17,719 bases of DNA from CAYMAZ01 sp964526285 (GCA_964526285.1 CAZGIW010000080.1:1-17719); one strand, 5' to 3'; shown: positions 6,349 through 13,861, counted from the first letter of the stretch. Notes: generated by a model not told the origin, from the letters alone. Numbers and translations are program-made.

Positions 6349-7536
6349 TTAATACAAAAATCCAAGTAGCCAGAGTGGAATCTTGTTTTCATAGGAGTAT
6401 TCAATGTCATCCGATGCAATAAATGCGTTTTTCATGTTTCGAATTTGCTTTTTTGTTTTATGTTTCCCTCCGATTTCAAATACATATTTTCCATCAATCA
6501 AAAAATCTCCTTTTTCCGAATATGATATGTGATGTTTTTGGGATACTTGATTTAGAAAAAATGTTTCTCTTTGATTGCCAATATTTGGTTGTTCACTCAG
6601 TGCCTTTGCAATATTTGTGTTTTGTAAATACAGTTTCTCTGGTTTGTTAAGATAATTTATTCCATGTGTGTCTTTGCCAAGCCATTTAATAATTTGTGCT
6701 TTTTCAAGAAAATACAGATATCTGAGTAGTGTGTCGCGTGTTGTGCCAATTTGTCTTGACAGATCTTCAATATTTGGCTTGTATGGGACAATATGAGAGA
6801 GAACAGATAGAAGCTTTTTCATTTTTATTGTTGACCCAAATTCGATATTATATATGGATGGCAAGTCGTTTTCAACTACCTGATTTATTGTATTCATGAG
6901 TTGCCTCAAATAGTTTTGTTTAGTGTTGGTAAAAAAAGGATAGTAGCCTGTTTCAAGATATTCGTTAAAAATTTTAAGCGGTTTAATGGTGTTTGTAATA
7001 TGATGGTTTATCTGGTTATCAGCCAGCAATATTTCTTCAAGTTCAACAACAGGGAGTTTGATTTTGTACTTGAGTTGAATGAATTCCCGAAATGACAGTC
7101 CCGAGAGATTGTAAACCAAAGCTCTTCTGCTTAAATCATGTGACCCTTTGTGGATTTCAAGAGCTGAAGATCCTGTAAATATTACGCGTAGTTCTGGCAA
7201 AGTGTCATATATGTTTTTAATCTCCTGTGACCAGTTAGGGTATTTGTGTACTTCATCAAGTATGAGTAATTCTCCTCCTTTTTGGTGATACTCTTCAGCA
7301 AAATAGATGAGTTTGTTTTCGGAAAAGTAGATATCATCCAAACTCACATATAACGCATGTTGCTTTTTTGCTTTGCTTTTTAAATGCTGTAACAATAGTG
7401 TTGTTTTTCCACATCCTCGTGCACCTGTAATTGCAATGAGTTGTGAATCATAATCAATTTCATTGTAGAGATAACGCTTAAAGTCCGATGAAATTCCTTT
7501 CAATAAGGATTCTGAAATTTGATATAATCGTTCCAT
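6349..7536 (-). CDS. AAA_14/DUF4143-family ATPase
   Basis: This is a 395-aa ATPase of the AAA_14 plus DUF4143 family, common in Bacteroidota and archaea and of uncertain function. From the chosen start, Walker A GARGCGKT is at residues 38-45, Walker B LLILDEVHKYPNW begins near residue 90, and sensor 1 RVIFTGSS is near 117-124. SRRALVYNLSGLSFREF follows, typical of the family. A helix-turn-helix-like segment (IEDLSRQIGTTRDTLLRYLYFL) lies in the middle, and the C-terminal third has the nuclease-like DUF4143 pattern EKGDFLIDGKYVFEIGG. The start at 7536 (MERLYQ) is preferred over an in-frame ATG at 7563, because a -7 box (TATCTTTG on the minus strand, 7552-7559) lies between them and would be inside the longer reading frame. 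It has no operon partner. Both sides carry 18-bp palindrome pairs. The biological role is unknown; mobile or selfish behaviour is a possibility. Confidence 0.88.
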   Translation of the reverse strand: MERLYQISESLLKGISSDFKRYLYNEIDYDSQLIAITGARGCGKTTLLLQHLKSKAKKQHALYVSLDDIYFSENKLIYFAEEYHQKGGELLILDEVHKYPNWSQEIKNIYDTLPELRVIFTGSSALEIHKGSHDLSRRALVYNLSGLSFREFIQLKYKIKLPVVELEEILLADNQINHHITNTIKPLKIFNEYLETGYYPFFTNTKQNYLRQLMNTINQVVENDLPSIYNIEFGSTIKMKKLLSVLSHIVPYKPNIEDLSRQIGTTRDTLLRYLYFLEKAQIIKWLGKDTHGINYLNKPEKLYLQNTNIAKALSEQPNIGNQRETFFLNQVSQKHHISYSEKGDFLIDGKYVFEIGGKHKTKKQIRNMKNAFIASDDIEYSYENKIPLWLLGFLY

Positions 7537-7551
7537 AAAAAGAAGTTTTTT

Positions 7552-7559
7552 GCAAAGAT
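7552..7559 (-). promoter_or_regulatory. -7 promoter box of the AAA ATPase gene
   Basis: On the minus strand TATCTTTG fits TAnnTTTG and lies 15 bp upstream of the ATG at 7536, giving a very short leader. The -33 region overlaps the palindrome at 7568-7585, so a protein bound there would be expected to affect transcription. No perfect -33 TTTG is visible at the standard spacing. Confidence 0.55.
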
Positions 7560-7567
7560 ACAAAATA

Positions 7568-7618
7568 TCACTTATATGAAAGTGAAAAATATAAATAAAA
7601 TCACTTATATAAAAGCGA
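7568..7618. repeat. Pair of 18-bp palindromes at 33-bp period, 5' side of the AAA ATPase gene
   Basis: TCACTTATATGAAAGTGA (7568-7585) and TCACTTATATAAAAGCGA (7601-7618) share outer arms with the pair at 6288-6338, and their starts are again exactly 33 bp apart. The inner copy covers the -33 region of the ATPase promoter. Across all four copies the consensus is TCRCTTwTAdrAAAGYGA. The arms are conserved and the central bases vary, as expected for a protein-binding site or for stems. Confidence 0.75.
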
Positions 7619-7827
7619 ATTAATTGAATTTTGCTTCAAAAGCGTATTCAAATCTTCAAGAAAAAACAGAGATAAGTGCCAAAAATGCAAAAAAATCACA
7701 ATAAAACATACTTATTGTTGTAAGAACAACTAAATATCCCCCATTTTTTGGCCGACTTTATAAAAGATTTTCTGGCAAGTATTGAGAGTGATGTGAAGTA
7801 AACATCTTAAAACAATCGAAATCGTCA

Positions 7828-7856
7828 TTGCGATAAAGAAATTCCCCTTATCTTTG
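7828..7856 (+). promoter_or_regulatory. Promoter of wtpA
   Basis: The -33 TTG at 7828-7830 and -7 TATCTTTG at 7849-7856 are separated by 18 bp and fit the Bacteroidota consensus. The predicted leader to the ATG at 7885 is about 23 nt, too short for a riboswitch. The rest of the gap after the ATPase palindromes (7619-7827) holds a weak hairpin (GTTGT/ACAAC near 7715-7732) and nothing else that I can identify. Confidence 0.65.
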
Positions 7857-7884
7857 CGTCCTGAAAATAAATGCAAGTCGAACA

Positions 7885-8847
7885 ATGAAAAATGTAAGCA
7901 AATTCAATATTTTTTACTTTATCTTGGTAGTTGCTGTTTTGCTCTCTGCCTGTAATTCCAATAAAAAACAAAACACAATCAGGATTATCCATGCAGGGAG
8001 TTTGGCGCTTGTGGTAAAACAGGCCGCCGAAGCCTATGAGAAGGAAAATCCTGGAGTGAAAATTCTTACTGAAGCTTGGGGTAGCAAAGACGGTGCGCGA
8101 CAAATCACCGAACTAAAAAAACCATGCGATGTGTATATTTCGGCCGATGATAAAATTATTGAAGCATTTCTCATGCCCGAATATGCCAGCTGGAGCATTC
8201 CTTTTGCAGGGAATGAAATGGTACTTGCCTATACTTCAAAATCAAAATATGCTGGTCAGATCAATGGCAACAACTGGATTGAATTTCTTTCACGTCCCGA
8301 AGTACTCACCGCTCGTTCTTCGCCCGATGCCGATCCATGCGGAGTTAGGGCTGTGCTGCTCATGCTGCTTTCAGATTTGTATTACAATGATGCTGACATC
8401 TCAAAGGTGCTTTTGGAAAAGGATAAAAACTTTATGCGACCCAAAGAGGCCGACCTCATTGCCATGCTCGAAAAAAACACGGTTGACTATCTGTACATCT
8501 ACAAATCAATAGCTGTGCAGCACAACTTTCCTTATGTGGAACTGCCCGATGAGATCAATTTGAGCAATCCGGCACTTAGTGAATGGTATGCAAAAGCATC
8601 GTTTTTCACAGTGGGCAAAACACCCGATTCAAAGTTTGAAGAAAGGGGAGCGCCCATAGTGTATGGGATTACCATTCCCACAGTTGCGGATAATCCAGAA
8701 GGCGCACTTGATTTTATTTTGTACTTTCTCAACAGGGAAAAAGGCGGTGCCATCCTTGAAAAAAACGGTCAGAATTTGTTGTCGCCTCAGAAGTCCAGGT
8801 TTTTTGAGGCTATTCCTGAGGAGTTGAGAAAATTTGTGTTGGAATAG
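7885..8847 (+). CDS. wtpA: Tungstate/molybdate-binding lipoprotein of ABC importer
   Basis: This 320-aa substrate-binding lipoprotein captures tungstate or molybdate and delivers it to the WtpBC importer. The N-terminus carries a lipobox L-S-A-C with the lipidated cysteine at residue 23. Family landmarks follow in order: IIHAGSL (34-40), WGSKDGARQITEL (65-77), DVYISADD (82-89), PFAGNEMVLAYTSKSKYA (106-123), SSPDADPCGVRA (145-156), DYLYIYKSIAVQHNFPYVELP (201-221) and a YGITIP motif. In archaeal WtpA/ModA structures two acidic residues complete an octahedral site around the oxyanion. D150 and E219 here sit at the matching spacing and are the likely equivalents. The long form and the DPCG.R motif favour the WtpA family over short classical ModA. 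Its own promoter lies directly upstream. The permease and ATPase genes lie 2 kb downstream, beyond two minus-strand genes. The preferred ion, tungstate or molybdate, cannot be told from sequence alone. Confidence 0.9.
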   Translation: MKNVSKFNIFYFILVVAVLLSACNSNKKQNTIRIIHAGSLALVVKQAAEAYEKENPGVKILTEAWGSKDGARQITELKKPCDVYISADDKIIEAFLMPEYASWSIPFAGNEMVLAYTSKSKYAGQINGNNWIEFLSRPEVLTARSSPDADPCGVRAVLLMLLSDLYYNDADISKVLLEKDKNFMRPKEADLIAMLEKNTVDYLYIYKSIAVQHNFPYVELPDEINLSNPALSEWYAKASFFTVGKTPDSKFEERGAPIVYGITIPTVADNPEGALDFILYFLNREKGGAILEKNGQNLLSPQKSRFFEAIPEELRKFVLE

Positions 8848-8928
8848 TTGTTTTTTTGTTAAAATAAATATTTGTCAGTATTAGAGCTTATTTTGCTACT
8901 ATACTTCATAGTTTTGTCAGATATAACA

Positions 8929-8966
8929 CTATTCCGGTTTTTTTATTTCTCATATAACAGGAATAG
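8929..8966. terminator. Inverted repeat between convergent genes, possible bidirectional terminator
   Basis: CTATTCC (8929-8935) pairs with GGAATAG (8960-8966). The arms lie between the convergent wtpA and minus-strand barrel genes, with a T7 run inside the loop. ATATAACA also appears immediately before each arm. The loop of 24 nt is long, so the call is tentative. Confidence 0.3.
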
Positions 8967-8973
8967 AAATTTA

Positions 8974-9909
8974 TTACCCAATAACTCCCAATAGAGCAAT
9001 TTTAAAATGAATGCTCACATCATTTAAGCGTCTAAAGTGTTGATATTTCACAATTTCAACACCTACTTTGCCTGCAATTGGAATTTGACTAGACAATCTT
9101 AAGGTTCTTTCATAACCAAATCTGAATGAAGGTTCGGACAATAAAAATTTATCAGGAGTTTCCATATCAATTAATAATATGCTGCTATCATTCCCTGATG
9201 AATTATTTGCAAAAACTAGATGCTTGCCTTTGGTGCTTAATGGGAATAATATGTCTGCATAGAAAATGCTTACGGAATTTTTCTTTACAATTCCAAAAAT
9301 GTCAGTATTTAAAGTAAGATTTGATAATGTTGAAACGCTAAGTCCTAATGAAACATTTTGCTGATTAAATCCATGAATCCAGACCGACAATGTATCATTA
9401 AAATATACATTGTTTAATTGATAATAGTCTCTGAGCGGTGCATTTATGGTTCCAAAGCCCAAACGCAAACCGATACTGTTTTTTCTTTTATGTTCAACAT
9501 GGCTTACATACTGAAGATCTCCGTCTGTCCTCAAAGTAACTTTGCCTTTTCTGGTTTTGTAGGTTGAGATTAGATTTGCTGATAATACTATATCTCCTGA
9601 AAAATATTTTGTATGATATTCTGGTCTATCATCTAATTTGCCAAGCTTAAGTCCGGTTCCAAAAAGCAAACGTGTTTTCAGGGCAAAACGATTAAAAATA
9701 TTGTACGCATCAACTTCAGGTCCTATTGGAAAATTGTTACCGTGTTTTCCGCTTATGGGTGGCTTCAATAATGAACTTAGACCAATATACAATTTGTTTC
9801 CGGAATCAGGATTGTCTTCTTCAACGGTATAACTAAACGAACTTTGAGAAATGCACAAAGTTGGAGTAATTAAAGCTAATACACAAATTAAAATAAAGTG
9901 CTTTTTCAT
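8974..9909 (-). CDS. Putative outer-membrane beta-barrel protein, function unknown
   Basis: This 311-aa protein belongs to no family I recognise by name. A signal peptide covers residues 1-22 (cleavage near CISQ). The mature part has many short strands of alternating hydrophobic residues, such as ALKTRLLFGTGLKLGKL, GDIVLSANLIST and NSIGLRLGFGTI. It ends with VSIHFKIALLGVIG, as expected for an outer-membrane barrel of perhaps 10-14 strands. It is the second gene of a two-gene minus-strand unit, 31 bp after the gene ending at 9941, and runs against wtpA. Neither gene resembles a component of oxyanion transport, and both interrupt the usual wtpABC order. Export is well supported; the barrel call is inferred from the strand pattern. 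Confidence 0.7.
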   Translation of the reverse strand: MKKHFILICVLALITPTLCISQSSFSYTVEEDNPDSGNKLYIGLSSLLKPPISGKHGNNFPIGPEVDAYNIFNRFALKTRLLFGTGLKLGKLDDRPEYHTKYFSGDIVLSANLISTYKTRKGKVTLRTDGDLQYVSHVEHKRKNSIGLRLGFGTINAPLRDYYQLNNVYFNDTLSVWIHGFNQQNVSLGLSVSTLSNLTLNTDIFGIVKKNSVSIFYADILFPLSTKGKHLVFANNSSGNDSSILLIDMETPDKFLLSEPSFRFGYERTLRLSSQIPIAGKVGVEIVKYQHFRRLNDVSIHFKIALLGVIG

Positions 9910-9940
9910 AATTGTAGTTTTGATTGGGTTAATAAAAACG

Positions 9941-10555
9941 CTAACGATTGCTTTCTATCCATTCATTGTAAATATCAACAACTTTTTCAAGGTCGTTGTA
10001 TTTATAGACCTTTTTCTTAATTTTTTCAGCTAATTCAGGATAGTCAGAAAAATATTTTGGAGCATATGTCTTAAAAACACTATTGCTGTTTAAGCTTGCA
10101 ATGGTTGAAATCAGTTTTCCTGCCTTTTCACCTTCTCTGATTATGTAAAAATCTGTAAACGTAGCACCATGACTATGTTGCGTACTCGACATACGAACAT
10201 CTATAGTGTATAATGTTGCATAACCTCTTTTAACAACTTTAAGCCAAAAAGGACCTTGCATTCGTTTCTGTCTCATACCTCCATACAGAAAAATGTAATC
10301 ATATTCATATTTCTCTACACCATTATCATAGCTAATAGTTTTAAGACTTGATGCCGGAATGTTTTGGCTGGCAGATGACTGGCTTTCACGAAATATAACT
10401 TGTTTTGTGTTACTTTGAACCAGATTTGCAAAACCTGTTTTCACAGTCCCATCTAAAAAATATAAAGTGGCAATGAATGGTCCTTGTGAAAAAACATTAT
10501 TAGCTTGCCAAATAATCAGAATAAAAAAAACTGCTGTTTTTCCCTTTCTTATCAT
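9941..10555 (-). CDS. Exported protein of unknown function
   Basis: This 204-aa protein has a signal peptide (residues 1-24, cleavage after VFSQ). The N-terminal half starts with IATLYFLDGTVKTGFANL, followed by KQVIFRES and SLKTISYDNGVEKYEYDYIF, an alternating-strand pattern often seen in secreted Bacteroidota proteins of unknown role. The C-terminal half is more helical (YFSDYPELAEKIKKKVYKYNDLEKVVDIYNEW, positions ~168-199, quoted only in outline). It is first in the minus-strand pair with the barrel gene and has a promoter at 10582-10610. Co-transcription suggests that the two exported proteins act together at the cell surface. I cannot assign a function. Confidence 0.75.
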   Translation of the reverse strand: MIRKGKTAVFFILIIWQANNVFSQGPFIATLYFLDGTVKTGFANLVQSNTKQVIFRESQSSASQNIPASSLKTISYDNGVEKYEYDYIFLYGGMRQKRMQGPFWLKVVKRGYATLYTIDVRMSSTQHSHGATFTDFYIIREGEKAGKLISTIASLNSNSVFKTYAPKYFSDYPELAEKIKKKVYKYNDLEKVVDIYNEWIESNR

Positions 10556-10581
10556 AATTTTTAATTTAATTGATTATTTTA

Positions 10582-10610
10582 CAAAATTAGAAAAACTTTG
10601 ATAAACACAA
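10582..10610 (-). promoter_or_regulatory. Promoter of the two-gene minus-strand unit
   Basis: On the minus strand a TTG (10608-10610) and TAATTTTG (10582-10589) are separated by 18 bp, the same spacing as in the wtpA promoter. The -7 box lies 26 bp upstream of the ATG at 10555. Confidence 0.5.
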
Positions 10611-10669
10611 TTATTTAACCTATAGTTTTATTCAATAATTTTCAACTTTGCTTCATCATACATTTTAAA

Positions 10670-10780
10670 AGCAATTATTTTCCACTATAAGCTCATTTTT
10701 GGAAATTATTTTCCATTATAATTAGTTTTGGGAAGTAATTTTCCATTATAGACTTGTTTGGGAAAATATTTTCCATTAAG
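10670..10780. repeat. Four ~30-bp tandem repeats with a GGAA...TTTTCC palindrome
   Basis: Four copies end in TTTTCC at 10683, 10714, 10744 and 10774, so the period is 31, 30 and 30 bp. The inner three carry GGAAATTATTTTCC (10701-10714), GGAAGTAATTTTCC (10731-10744) and GGAAAATATTTTCC (10761-10774). The first is degenerate (GCAATTATTTTCC at 10671). Each is followed by CATTATA or a close variant. They occupy the 323-bp gap between the minus-strand unit and wtpB, and the last copy ends about 75 bp before the wtpB -7 box. The only other signals I see in this gap are the two promoters. Confidence 0.8.
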
Positions 10781-10853
10781 GATAATGTGTTGAGTTTTTT
10801 TCAGCGTATATTTTGAGCGGGGAAAAATTGAATTCCGGAAACTGTTTAATTCG

Positions 10854-10861
10854 TAAATTTG
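10854..10861 (+). promoter_or_regulatory. -7 box of wtpBC
   Basis: TAAATTTG fits TAnnTTTG and lies 17 bp before the GTG start of wtpB. The best -33 candidate, TTG at 10828-10830, is 23 bp upstream, which is wider than usual, so the promoter may be weak or assisted. Confidence 0.45.
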
Positions 10862-10878
10862 CCATGAAATTTTGAGCA

Positions 10879-11664
10879 GTGAAACAGAAAATCGGTATCT
10901 TTCAGTTAATTCTGGTGTTCCTTGGCGGACTGATTTTGTTGTTTATCATTGCTCCATTGGCCGGCATGTTTTTGTCGGTGGATTCAGGACAGGTGACTGA
11001 TACAATCTCAGACACAGAAGTAGCACGAAGCATACGTCTCACACTGTGGACATCCATGGCGGCAACTTTGATATTTGCAATTGGTGCAATTCCTCTGGCT
11101 TATGTTCTGGCAAGAAAAAGGTTTAAAGGTCGCGGCCTCTTGCTTGGAATTATCAATTTGCCAATCGTAATACCTCACTCAGCAGCTGGTATTGCCATTC
11201 TCGGATTTATTTCCAGAGATTCAGCTATCGGAAAGGCCGCTTCTTCTGTGGGTTTGGATTTGGTAGGAAATCCTGCTGCAATTATTCTTGCCATGGCATT
11301 TGTGAGTGTCCCTTTTTTACTCAATTCTTCCATTGATGCTTTCTCGGCTGTACCCCAACGACTGGAAAAGGCTGCCCTCAATTTAGGAGCGTCACCTTCG
11401 CGTGTGTTTTTTAAAATCAGTTTGCCACTGGCATGGAGAGGAATTCTCACCGGCAGCATCATGATGTGGGCAAGAGGAATGAGTGAGTTTGGCGCTGTTG
11501 TGATTGTGGCCTATCATCCAATGATTACACCTGTGTTGATTTACGAACGTTTTGCTTCATTCGGACTAAAATATGCAACACCTGTTGCTGTAGTGTTTGT
11601 TGTTGTTACACTCATTTTCTTTGTGGGAATGAGATTGTTATCAAAACCCAAAGAAGAAAAATAA
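10879..11664 (+). CDS. wtpB: Tungstate/molybdate ABC transporter permease
   Basis: This 261-aa inner-membrane permease forms the channel of the importer and receives tungstate or molybdate from WtpA. It has five or six membrane helices: near residues 8-33, 52-78, 88-110, 132-150, 190-212 and 235-255. The cytoplasmic EAA loop that contacts the ATPase lies at 163-182 (EKAALNLGASPSRVFFKISL). The following motif ARGMSEFGAVV is typical of ModB/WtpB. The start is a GTG at 10879. The ATG at 10864 opens a frame that stops after three codons (Met-Lys-Phe) and cannot be the start. The stop codon overlaps the wtpC start by one base (TAATG), which points to translational coupling. Its distance from wtpA is unusual, because the three genes normally lie side by side. 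Confidence 0.9.
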   Translation: MKQKIGIFQLILVFLGGLILLFIIAPLAGMFLSVDSGQVTDTISDTEVARSIRLTLWTSMAATLIFAIGAIPLAYVLARKRFKGRGLLLGIINLPIVIPHSAAGIAILGFISRDSAIGKAASSVGLDLVGNPAAIILAMAFVSVPFLLNSSIDAFSAVPQRLEKAALNLGASPSRVFFKISLPLAWRGILTGSIMMWARGMSEFGAVVIVAYHPMITPVLIYERFASFGLKYATPVAVVFVVVTLIFFVGMRLLSKPKEEK

Positions 11665-12731
11665 TGCTGAAACTTGAAAATATCTGTAAGAAATATTCAA
11701 ACTTTTCGCTGAAAGATATAGAACTTGAGGTTGAAAAGAATGATTATTATGTTTTACTTGGTAAATCAGGTTCTGGAAAGTCCATGGTACTTGAAATTAT
11801 TACAGGCATCAGAGCTCAGGATTCAGGAAAAATTTATCTGAACGGCAAAGACATCAGCAACCAAAGAATTCAGGACAGAAACTGCATACTGGTGTATCAG
11901 GACACTGCTTTGTTTCCGCACATGACTGTTTATGAGAACATTGCATTCACTTTAAAGAATCATAGAATTAAAAAACCTGAAGCTGCCAACCGCATAATGC
12001 AAATGGCAGGATTTGTTTCAATAGAACATCTTTTAAAACGCATGCCTGCAAATTTATCAGGCGGAGAAGCCCAGCGCGTTGCTCTTGCCAGGGCATTGGT
12101 TGTGAAACCTGATGTTTTATTGCTTGATGAACCTTTGTCATCTCTCGATGTGCAATTGCGGGGAGGTTTGCAATCGTTGTTGCACAAAATTAATCAAGCG
12201 GGGCAAACCATTATTCATGTAACTCATGATTTTGAGGAAACTCTGGCGCTATCAAACAAAGTTGCAGTGATTGAAGAAGGCAGGATTGTGCAAAAGGGCA
12301 TCACCGAAGAAGTATTTCAAAATCCTGAAAATGAATTTGTTGCAGGACTTTCAGGTGTTCGGAATTTTTTCAGGGTTGAGGTCGTTTCAGCCATTGCAGA
12401 TGATGGGATGAAACATGCTCAAATTGAAGGTAGTTTGTTCAGCGTTAAATTATTATCAGATTTAGCTGATGGCAAAGGTTATTTAACCTTTAAATCCTGT
12501 GATGTGTTGTTATCGGAAGAAATTATGAAAACCTCGGCTGTCAATAATTTTCCCGGAACCGTAGTTGATGTAGTACCCCGTGGAGGAGGTACAGAAGTAG
12601 TTGTAGATGTGGGAGTAAAAATCACAGCTTTGATAAGCCGCGAATCTTTGCGCTCGCTCAACATCAAAACAGGAGAAAAAATATGGGTGAGCTTCAAAGC
12701 TTCAGCATGCAGGTTTATTCCGGTTCAATAG
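11664..12731 (+). CDS. wtpC: Tungstate/molybdate ABC transporter ATP-binding protein
   Basis: This 355-aa ATPase powers the WtpB channel. The nucleotide-binding domain shows Walker A GKSGSGKS (33-40), Q-loop Q79 in LVYQDTALFPH, signature LSGGEAQRVALARAL (131-145), Walker B VLLLDEPLSSLD (151-162) and switch histidine H188 (HVTHDFEE). The residue after Walker A is Met instead of the common Thr, which is not expected to abolish activity. The C-terminal part (about 235-353) is a TOBE/Mop-like regulatory region, with FPGTVVDVVPRGGGTEVVVD (296-315) near its end. Such domains can bind the oxyanion and shut the importer when the cell is replete. The start overlaps the wtpB stop. The length is normal for the family. 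Confidence 0.92.
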   Translation: MLKLENICKKYSNFSLKDIELEVEKNDYYVLLGKSGSGKSMVLEIITGIRAQDSGKIYLNGKDISNQRIQDRNCILVYQDTALFPHMTVYENIAFTLKNHRIKKPEAANRIMQMAGFVSIEHLLKRMPANLSGGEAQRVALARALVVKPDVLLLDEPLSSLDVQLRGGLQSLLHKINQAGQTIIHVTHDFEETLALSNKVAVIEEGRIVQKGITEEVFQNPENEFVAGLSGVRNFFRVEVVSAIADDGMKHAQIEGSLFSVKLLSDLADGKGYLTFKSCDVLLSEEIMKTSAVNNFPGTVVDVVPRGGGTEVVVDVGVKITALISRESLRSLNIKTGEKIWVSFKASACRFIPVQ

Positions 12732-12756
12732 AATTTTATACTTCGGATAAAAAACC

Positions 12757-12764
12757 TATTTTTG
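12757..12764 (+). promoter_or_regulatory. -7 box of the first GldN-like gene
   Basis: TATTTTTG matches TAnnTTTG, lies 26 bp after the wtpC stop and leaves a leader of roughly 37 nt before the ATG at 12806. A TTTT run at 12734-12737 is at about the right place for a -33 element but is not a clean TTTG. Confidence 0.45.
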
Positions 12765-12805
12765 TAGCTTAAAATTGTTAATTATTTAATCTTAACCCAA
12801 ACATT

Positions 12806-13861
12806 ATGAATACAATAAAAGCTTTCACATTCGCACTAGCAATGATTGTGTCTTTGTTTGCTTCAGCACAAAAGGCAACACAATCAGAGGTGCTTGTTGT
12901 TACTGAGAATATTATCTATGAAACTCTTTTTATGGATTTAAATAATCAGAAATACTGGACTTTACCAGTTGGCATTGATATAGATACAGGCTTGGTAGAA
13001 GTTTTTTTTGAAACATTAATAAATTATGCATCTGGGAAAAAAGCCAAAGGAGTGAACAGTTTTGCTCCGAAAATGCTGAACACTGATTTTACTACTCCAG
13101 GAAAATATCTTGACGAGCCAATTGTGTTTGAGAATAATGAATGCTATAGCAAAGGCAGCAAAAACAAGCTGGCATTTATAAGATTTTCCGAAAAATGGTT
13201 GTATGATGAACAGAATAAGAAATTTTCAAAAGAAATTTTTGGGTATTCACCAGCTATTGCATTGTATGATGATTTTGGCGAGTTAAGGGGTGTAATGCCA
13301 TTGTTTTGGCTATGGACAGATCGCCTTTCAGCATCGTCAGGCAAAGACATTGTTCTGGGACAAAACATTATTTATGATGTGGTAATCCGAACTTTGAATG
13401 TTTTATGTGGTGAGGACGTATATTGGGGCGACAAGTATGAGTTTCTTGAGACGAATTATGAGAAAGACAATATAAATGTTGCCACTCGTCAGGAATTTGT
13501 TCTGTCAGTTCTAAGAGATATGTGTTTTGGCAATTTGGAAGTAAAGGATCAACATGGAAAAATACTCAGTGTTGAAGAAACGAAGAATATTATTTTTCGA
13601 AAAGACACAACTACTTTTGTAATTGAAAATGATGAAACAGAAAAATATGATCTTGTAGATTATGTTATTACGCCTGTTTATAACATAAATCGTTTCTCAA
13701 TTGTAAGGTTTCTGGAAGAATGGTCATACAACCCTGTTTCAATGAGGTTTACAAAAAAAGTAATAGCAATAGGTTTCATCTACAGGGCCTTTGATGAATA
13801 TGAAAACGGATATGGAGGGATAGATTCCTATGAAGAGCCTGAGTTATGGGTTTACTTTTAA
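12806..13861 (+). CDS. GldN-like secreted protein, copy 1
   Basis: This 351-aa exported protein has a signal peptide at residues 1-22 (cleavage after SAQ). Two related segments recur. One is at ~123-170 (IRFSEKWLYDEQNKKFSKEI, then GYSPA and PLFWLWTD); the other is at ~299-325 (VRFLEEWSYNPVSMRFTKKV, then AIGFIY). The pattern of an E/K-x-W-x-[YF]-[DN] strand, a return strand, a G-x-x-P-like turn and then PLFW recalls GldN/PorN, where the matching stretch reads roughly 'W.FDk....+.ri.GI.P' followed by 'lFWv..pDaR'. GldN is a periplasmic part of the type IX secretion and gliding machine, but its partners gldK, gldL and gldM are not here, so this is better seen as a GldN-like relative of unknown role. 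A paralog lies at 16446-17534 on the other side of an outer-membrane receptor gene. Export is well supported; the family link is moderate. Confidence 0.6.
   Translation: MNTIKAFTFALAMIVSLFASAQKATQSEVLVVTENIIYETLFMDLNNQKYWTLPVGIDIDTGLVEVFFETLINYASGKKAKGVNSFAPKMLNTDFTTPGKYLDEPIVFENNECYSKGSKNKLAFIRFSEKWLYDEQNKKFSKEIFGYSPAIALYDDFGELRGVMPLFWLWTDRLSASSGKDIVLGQNIIYDVVIRTLNVLCGEDVYWGDKYEFLETNYEKDNINVATRQEFVLSVLRDMCFGNLEVKDQHGKILSVEETKNIIFRKDTTTFVIENDETEKYDLVDYVITPVYNINRFSIVRFLEEWSYNPVSMRFTKKVIAIGFIYRAFDEYENGYGGIDSYEEPELWVYF

Noticed and set aside
7709..7735. Small hairpin GTTGT/ACAAC upstream of wtpA as a molybdenum-cofactor riboswitch
   Set aside because: It lies upstream of the predicted wtpA transcription start and is far too simple for the Moco aptamer.
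10670..10780. CRISPR-like array
   Set aside because: The repeated part covers nearly the whole unit, the bases between palindromes are themselves similar, there are only four degenerate copies, and no cas genes are near.
10864..10875. ATG upstream of wtpB as its start
   Set aside because: It opens Met-Lys-Phe-stop (ATG AAA TTT TGA) in another frame, so the GTG at 10879 is the workable start.
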